This document shows, in pieces, positions 39,315-41,618 of a stretch of DNA of 41,618 nucleotides. The notes beneath the pieces are model-generated. The model made no database searches. It had not been told where the DNA came from and saw only the letters and a list, made by a program, of their open reading frames with translations. This DNA comes from Chloroflexi bacterium UBA5189 (lineage in GTDB: Bacteria; Chloroflexota; Limnocylindria; Limnocylindrales; CSP1-4): NCBI GenBank assembly GCA_002413045.1, contig DHWF01000031.1, positions 799-42,416 of the forward strand, given 5' to 3'. Within the stretch, counting starts at the first letter, position 1. Each line of letters begins with the position of its first letter. The translations under genes were made by a program, and so were the position numbers.

Positions 39315-39845
39315 ATGCGAGGTGCGCCAGCGCTCCTGAGTGCCGTTCTTGTTGCGGCCTGCTCGCCGGCTCCGTCGCCGTCTCCCGTCGGGGCAATGGT
39401 GACCCACACGATCGGCGCAGCCATCGTGACGCACCCGGCGGACTGGCGGCTTGTCGCCGGGCCGAACCGGCCGGCGGACGGTCGCGCCGTGCCCGACGCC
39501 TACCTGGCCAACATCCCGATCACCGTCGTGCCGTGCCCAAGCTTCCGAGACGATGGGACCTATGCAGGCTGCGTGCCACCGACCGACGAGCTGCCGGCCG
39601 GTGGCGTGCTCGTGTCGCTATCGCCCAACCTCGGTTTGAGCGAGCTGATCCCGCCGCTTGTGTCAGTGACGGCGCCGACCGCGTCCTGCCAGTCGATCGG
39701 CGGCGAGCGATCGATCCTGGCCGTGGCCACAGGCTTGGTCGTGGAGGCCTGTCTGCGCGGTCCGGGGCTCGATCAATCTGAAACGCAAGTCCGCGCGGCC
39801 GTCGCCTCAATGGCATGGTCACCAGGCCCTAGCGTGCTCAAGTGA
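39315..39845 (+). CDS. small lipoprotein
   Basis: A 176-residue lipoprotein. The ATG at 39315 has GAGGA 9 nt upstream. Signal LLSAVLVAAC, then SPAPSPSPVG, then a mature domain with HTIGAAIVTHPADWRLVAGPN, a pattern seen in small extracellular beta proteins, and four further cysteines. Function unknown. Confidence 0.7.
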   Translation: MRGAPALLSAVLVAACSPAPSPSPVGAMVTHTIGAAIVTHPADWRLVAGPNRPADGRAVPDAYLANIPITVVPCPSFRDDGTYAGCVPPTDELPAGGVLVSLSPNLGLSELIPPLVSVTAPTASCQSIGGERSILAVATGLVVEACLRGPGLDQSETQVRAAVASMAWSPGPSVLK

Positions 39846-39936
39846 CATTCGCGAACGCTGACTGAGCAGGTTCGCCCTCGCGGCGACCCAAAAAGCGGCG
39901 TGCAACGCAACCGCAGCCAGGCGCGGGTCCGCTGCC

Positions 39937-39942
39937 TATCCT
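39937..39942 (+). promoter_or_regulatory. -10 box of the second MFS gene
   Basis: TATCCT stands 9 nt before the GTG at 39952, identical in hexamer and spacing to the Mur-like ligase promoter at 36504. Confidence 0.5.
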
Positions 39943-39951
39943 TCTCCGCTC

Positions 39952-41289
39952 GTGCGCGCCTCGATTCGCACCTACCTCGGGCTGCTCCGCCAGGCTGACT
40001 TTCGCCGCCTGTGGCTGTCCATGTCCGTGAGCGCGCTGGGCAGCGAGGTGACGTTCCTCGCGTTGCCGCTGGTCGCGATCCTGGTGCTGAAGGCAAGCCC
40101 GGTCGAGGTCGCGATCCTCGGTGCGATGCCATTCGTCGCATTCGCCCTGTTCGGGCTGCCGGCAGGCGTGTGGGTCGATCGCCTTCCCCGCAAGCGGGTG
40201 ATGGTCGTCGGCGACCTGGGTCGCGCGGCGATTCTCGCTTTCGTGCCCATCGCCGGAATCGCCGGCGTGCTGGCGATGTGGCAGCTGTACGTGATCGCAT
40301 TCGGTGCAGGCGTGCTCACGGTCTTCTTCGAGATCGCCTACCAGTCGATCCTGCCGGAGCTCGTCGAACGCGACCGCCTCGCCGAGGGGAACTCGCGGCT
40401 CGAGGTCAGCCGTTCGGCAAGCCAGGTTCTGGGTCCCGGCTTGGGCGGCGCGCTCATCGGGCTCTTCGGTCCTCCGATCGCGATCATCGCCGACGCTCTT
40501 AGCTACATCGGATCGGCGGCCTTCCTCATCGGCCTCCATCCGAGCCGGCCGCGCGCGCTACGCACCGCGGCGGACTCGCGCGGGCTGGTTGGCGAGATCC
40601 TCGAGGGGCTCCGCTTCTACCGGCGCTCGCCCATCCTCCTCTCGGCGTCAGCCGCGGTCATCACGCTCAATGTCGGCTTCCACATGGCCGGCGCGATCGC
40701 GCTGATCTTCTACACGCGGGAGCTCCAGATGACGCCTGAGGCGATCGGCCTCGCCTTCTCGATCGGGTCGATCGGGTTCCTCGTCGGTGCCGGCGCGGGC
40801 GCCGCTGTCGGCCGTCGGCTCGGCGTCGGTCCCACGCTCATGCTCGGCTGCGGCGTCTCGTCGGCGGCGTGGTACCTGCTCGCGTTCGCGACCAAGGACT
40901 CGGCGTTGGCGCTCCTCGCCGTCGTCGGGATCATCCAGGGCCTCGTCCTGCCGCCGGTCTTCGTCAACAACGTCGCGCTCCGGCAGACGCTGACGCCGGA
41001 CGAGCTGAGCGGCCGCGTCAACGCCACGGCCCGTTGGATGCACTGGACCGCGATCCCCTTCGGCCAGCTCGCGGGCGGGTTGCTGGCGACCATCGTGGGG
41101 CTGCGTTTCACGCTGGCGATCGGCGCAACCGTCGGGCTGCTCTCGGTGGTGTTCCTCGTGCTCTCGCCGATGCGTTCGCTGCGCGCGATGCCTGCGGCGG
41201 CGCACCCGATCCATCCACCCGGGCTCGAGCCCTCGCCGGTCAACCCGCTCGACGAACCAACCCTGCCCCTCGGCCAGGCGCCGATCTAA
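39952..41289 (+). CDS. MFS efflux transporter (MFS_3/enterobactin-exporter-like)
   Basis: A 445-residue transporter. The start RTYLGLLRQADFRRLWLSMSVSALGSEVTFLALPLVAI and the loop GLPAGVWVDRLPRKRVMVVGDLGRA, followed by FFEIAYQSILPELVERDRLAEGNSRLEVSRSASQVLGPGLGG, are typical of the MFS_3 exporter group (macrolide or siderophore efflux). A proline-rich C-terminal tail (about 410-445) is added. The substrate is unknown. Confidence 0.88.
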   Translation: MRASIRTYLGLLRQADFRRLWLSMSVSALGSEVTFLALPLVAILVLKASPVEVAILGAMPFVAFALFGLPAGVWVDRLPRKRVMVVGDLGRAAILAFVPIAGIAGVLAMWQLYVIAFGAGVLTVFFEIAYQSILPELVERDRLAEGNSRLEVSRSASQVLGPGLGGALIGLFGPPIAIIADALSYIGSAAFLIGLHPSRPRALRTAADSRGLVGEILEGLRFYRRSPILLSASAAVITLNVGFHMAGAIALIFYTRELQMTPEAIGLAFSIGSIGFLVGAGAGAAVGRRLGVGPTLMLGCGVSSAAWYLLAFATKDSALALLAVVGIIQGLVLPPVFVNNVALRQTLTPDELSGRVNATARWMHWTAIPFGQLAGGLLATIVGLRFTLAIGATVGLLSVVFLVLSPMRSLRAMPAAAHPIHPPGLEPSPVNPLDEPTLPLGQAPI

Positions 41290-41303
41290 CCCGCGCCAGG
41301 GAC

Positions 41304-41618
41304 CTAGCCCTCGGGGGCCTCGAGCTCGCCGGGGTCGGCGAAGGCGGTCTGGCCGCCACGTTGGCCGGCGGAAGCCATCGCCTCGCGGTAGACCGCGATC
41401 GAGTCGTCGACGCACATGACCACGAGATCGCCGGGGTTCGCGCGTCGGAGTGCGTTCTTCACGGCGGAGAGCTCGTCGAGGATCTTGTCGACGTGGACGG
41501 TCCTGCCGGTGCCCTCCTCGCGGGCGCGACGGACGCCATCCGCGACGAGCGTCGCCGCGACGCCGGGGGCGCGGCCACGAAGGTTCCGGTCCTCGCGGAC
41601 GATGATCTCGTCGAACGC
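41304..41618 (-). CDS. Mur ligase / cyanophycin-synthetase-like protein, C-terminal end (cut by window edge)
   Basis: The last 104 codons of a gene continuing beyond the right edge. FDEIIVREDRNLRGRAPGVAATLVADGVRRA..., KNALRRANPGDLVVMCVDDSIAVYREAM matches the C-terminal domain of cyanophycin-synthetase-type Mur ligases. It aligns with the end of the 36519 ligase (..RFVQKEMLHYLRGRTRESVLGEIRAGA), so the two are paralogues. Whether this one has the ATP-grasp domain lies outside the window. Confidence 0.75.
   Translation of the reverse strand, partial: AFDEIIVREDRNLRGRAPGVAATLVADGVRRAREEGTGRTVHVDKILDELSAVKNALRRANPGDLVVMCVDDSIAVYREAMASAGQRGGQTAFADPGELEAPEG

Larger units (their letters stand above)
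38681..39866 (+). repeat. three copies of a ~25-bp intergenic motif between lipoprotein genes
   Basis: Related stretches occur at 38681-38706, 39281-39305 and 39844-39866: T-G-(A/T)-(C/T)-ATTC, then ..CG..CGCTGA, then GAG. Copies two and three share GACATTCG and GCTGACTGAG. Each follows one small lipoprotein gene. The first two also precede one, and in the second the end (GAGGA) acts as the next gene's ribosome site. The layout suggests that the genes arose by tandem duplication with their spacer. Confidence 0.5.

Overview
The window is a very GC-rich bacterial chromosome segment with densely packed genes and many 4-nt start/stop overlaps (ATGA, GTGA, TTGA). The gene set (H+-pyrophosphatase, DRTGG/BioD-like ATPase, CoA operon, cyanophycin-synthetase-like Mur ligases, isolated complex I-like antiporter subunits) and the many probable leaderless starts (TANNNT box 6-9 nt before ATG/GTG) fit an uncultured, actinobacteria-like GC-rich lineage. 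Chloroflexota (Limnocylindria-like) is my best guess, but this is inference; no rRNA or tRNA is present to test it.

Layout. 1-3570: 5' part of a membrane H+-pyrophosphatase (-), then lepB and two complex I-like membrane subunits (+). 3592-4053: ndk (-). 4054-15123: an 11,070-bp integrated element. 15120-24754: TPR protein and M16 peptidase (-, the ancestral operon of ndk), NCS2 purine permease (-), a conserved unknown (-), the CoA operon coaX-coaBC-panB (+), tag (-), panC-GNAT (+). 24761-29929: RidA, DRTGG ATPase, unknowns, glutamate dehydrogenase, DegV (all -). 29998-34609: MFS transporter, gamma-glutamyltransferase, zinc-ribbon protein, AzlC/AzlD branched-chain amino acid exporter (+). 34835-36483: RidA-like and M20 peptidase (-), divergent from an ATP-grasp-less cyanophycin-synthetase-like ligase (36519). 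38259-41618: three small lipoproteins, a second MFS transporter, and the 3' end of another Mur ligase (-).

Main discovery. A 14-bp direct repeat (4040-4053 and 15110-15123) brackets an element that starts with a large serine recombinase and inserted exactly at the GTGA junction where the TPR gene's stop codon overlapped the ndk start codon. Both repeats keep their half of the junction, so both host genes stay complete but ndk is cut off from its operon. Just inside the repeats lie 15-bp inverted arms; joined in the excised circle they make a 46-bp imperfect palindrome with a CT centre, as expected of a serine-integrase attP. Inside are a HTH regulator with a divergent partner, a tightly overlapping operon (replication-like protein, HNH nuclease, P27-type small terminase subunit, tandem paralogues, small unknowns), a DnaA-box-like cluster, a complete DarT/DarG toxin-antitoxin pair, a structured RNA leader ahead of a chain of tiny overlapping genes, a lipoprotein flanked by a perfect 52-bp repeat, and a HEPN-like RX4H gene at the right end. 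No capsid, portal, large terminase or tail gene is present. The best reading is a phage-satellite-like (or phage-derived) integrative element carrying anti-phage functions.

The host genes touch CoA synthesis (coaX, coaBC, panB, panC) and glutamate/amide metabolism (gdhA, ggt, M20 peptidase, cyanophycin-synthetase-like ligases).
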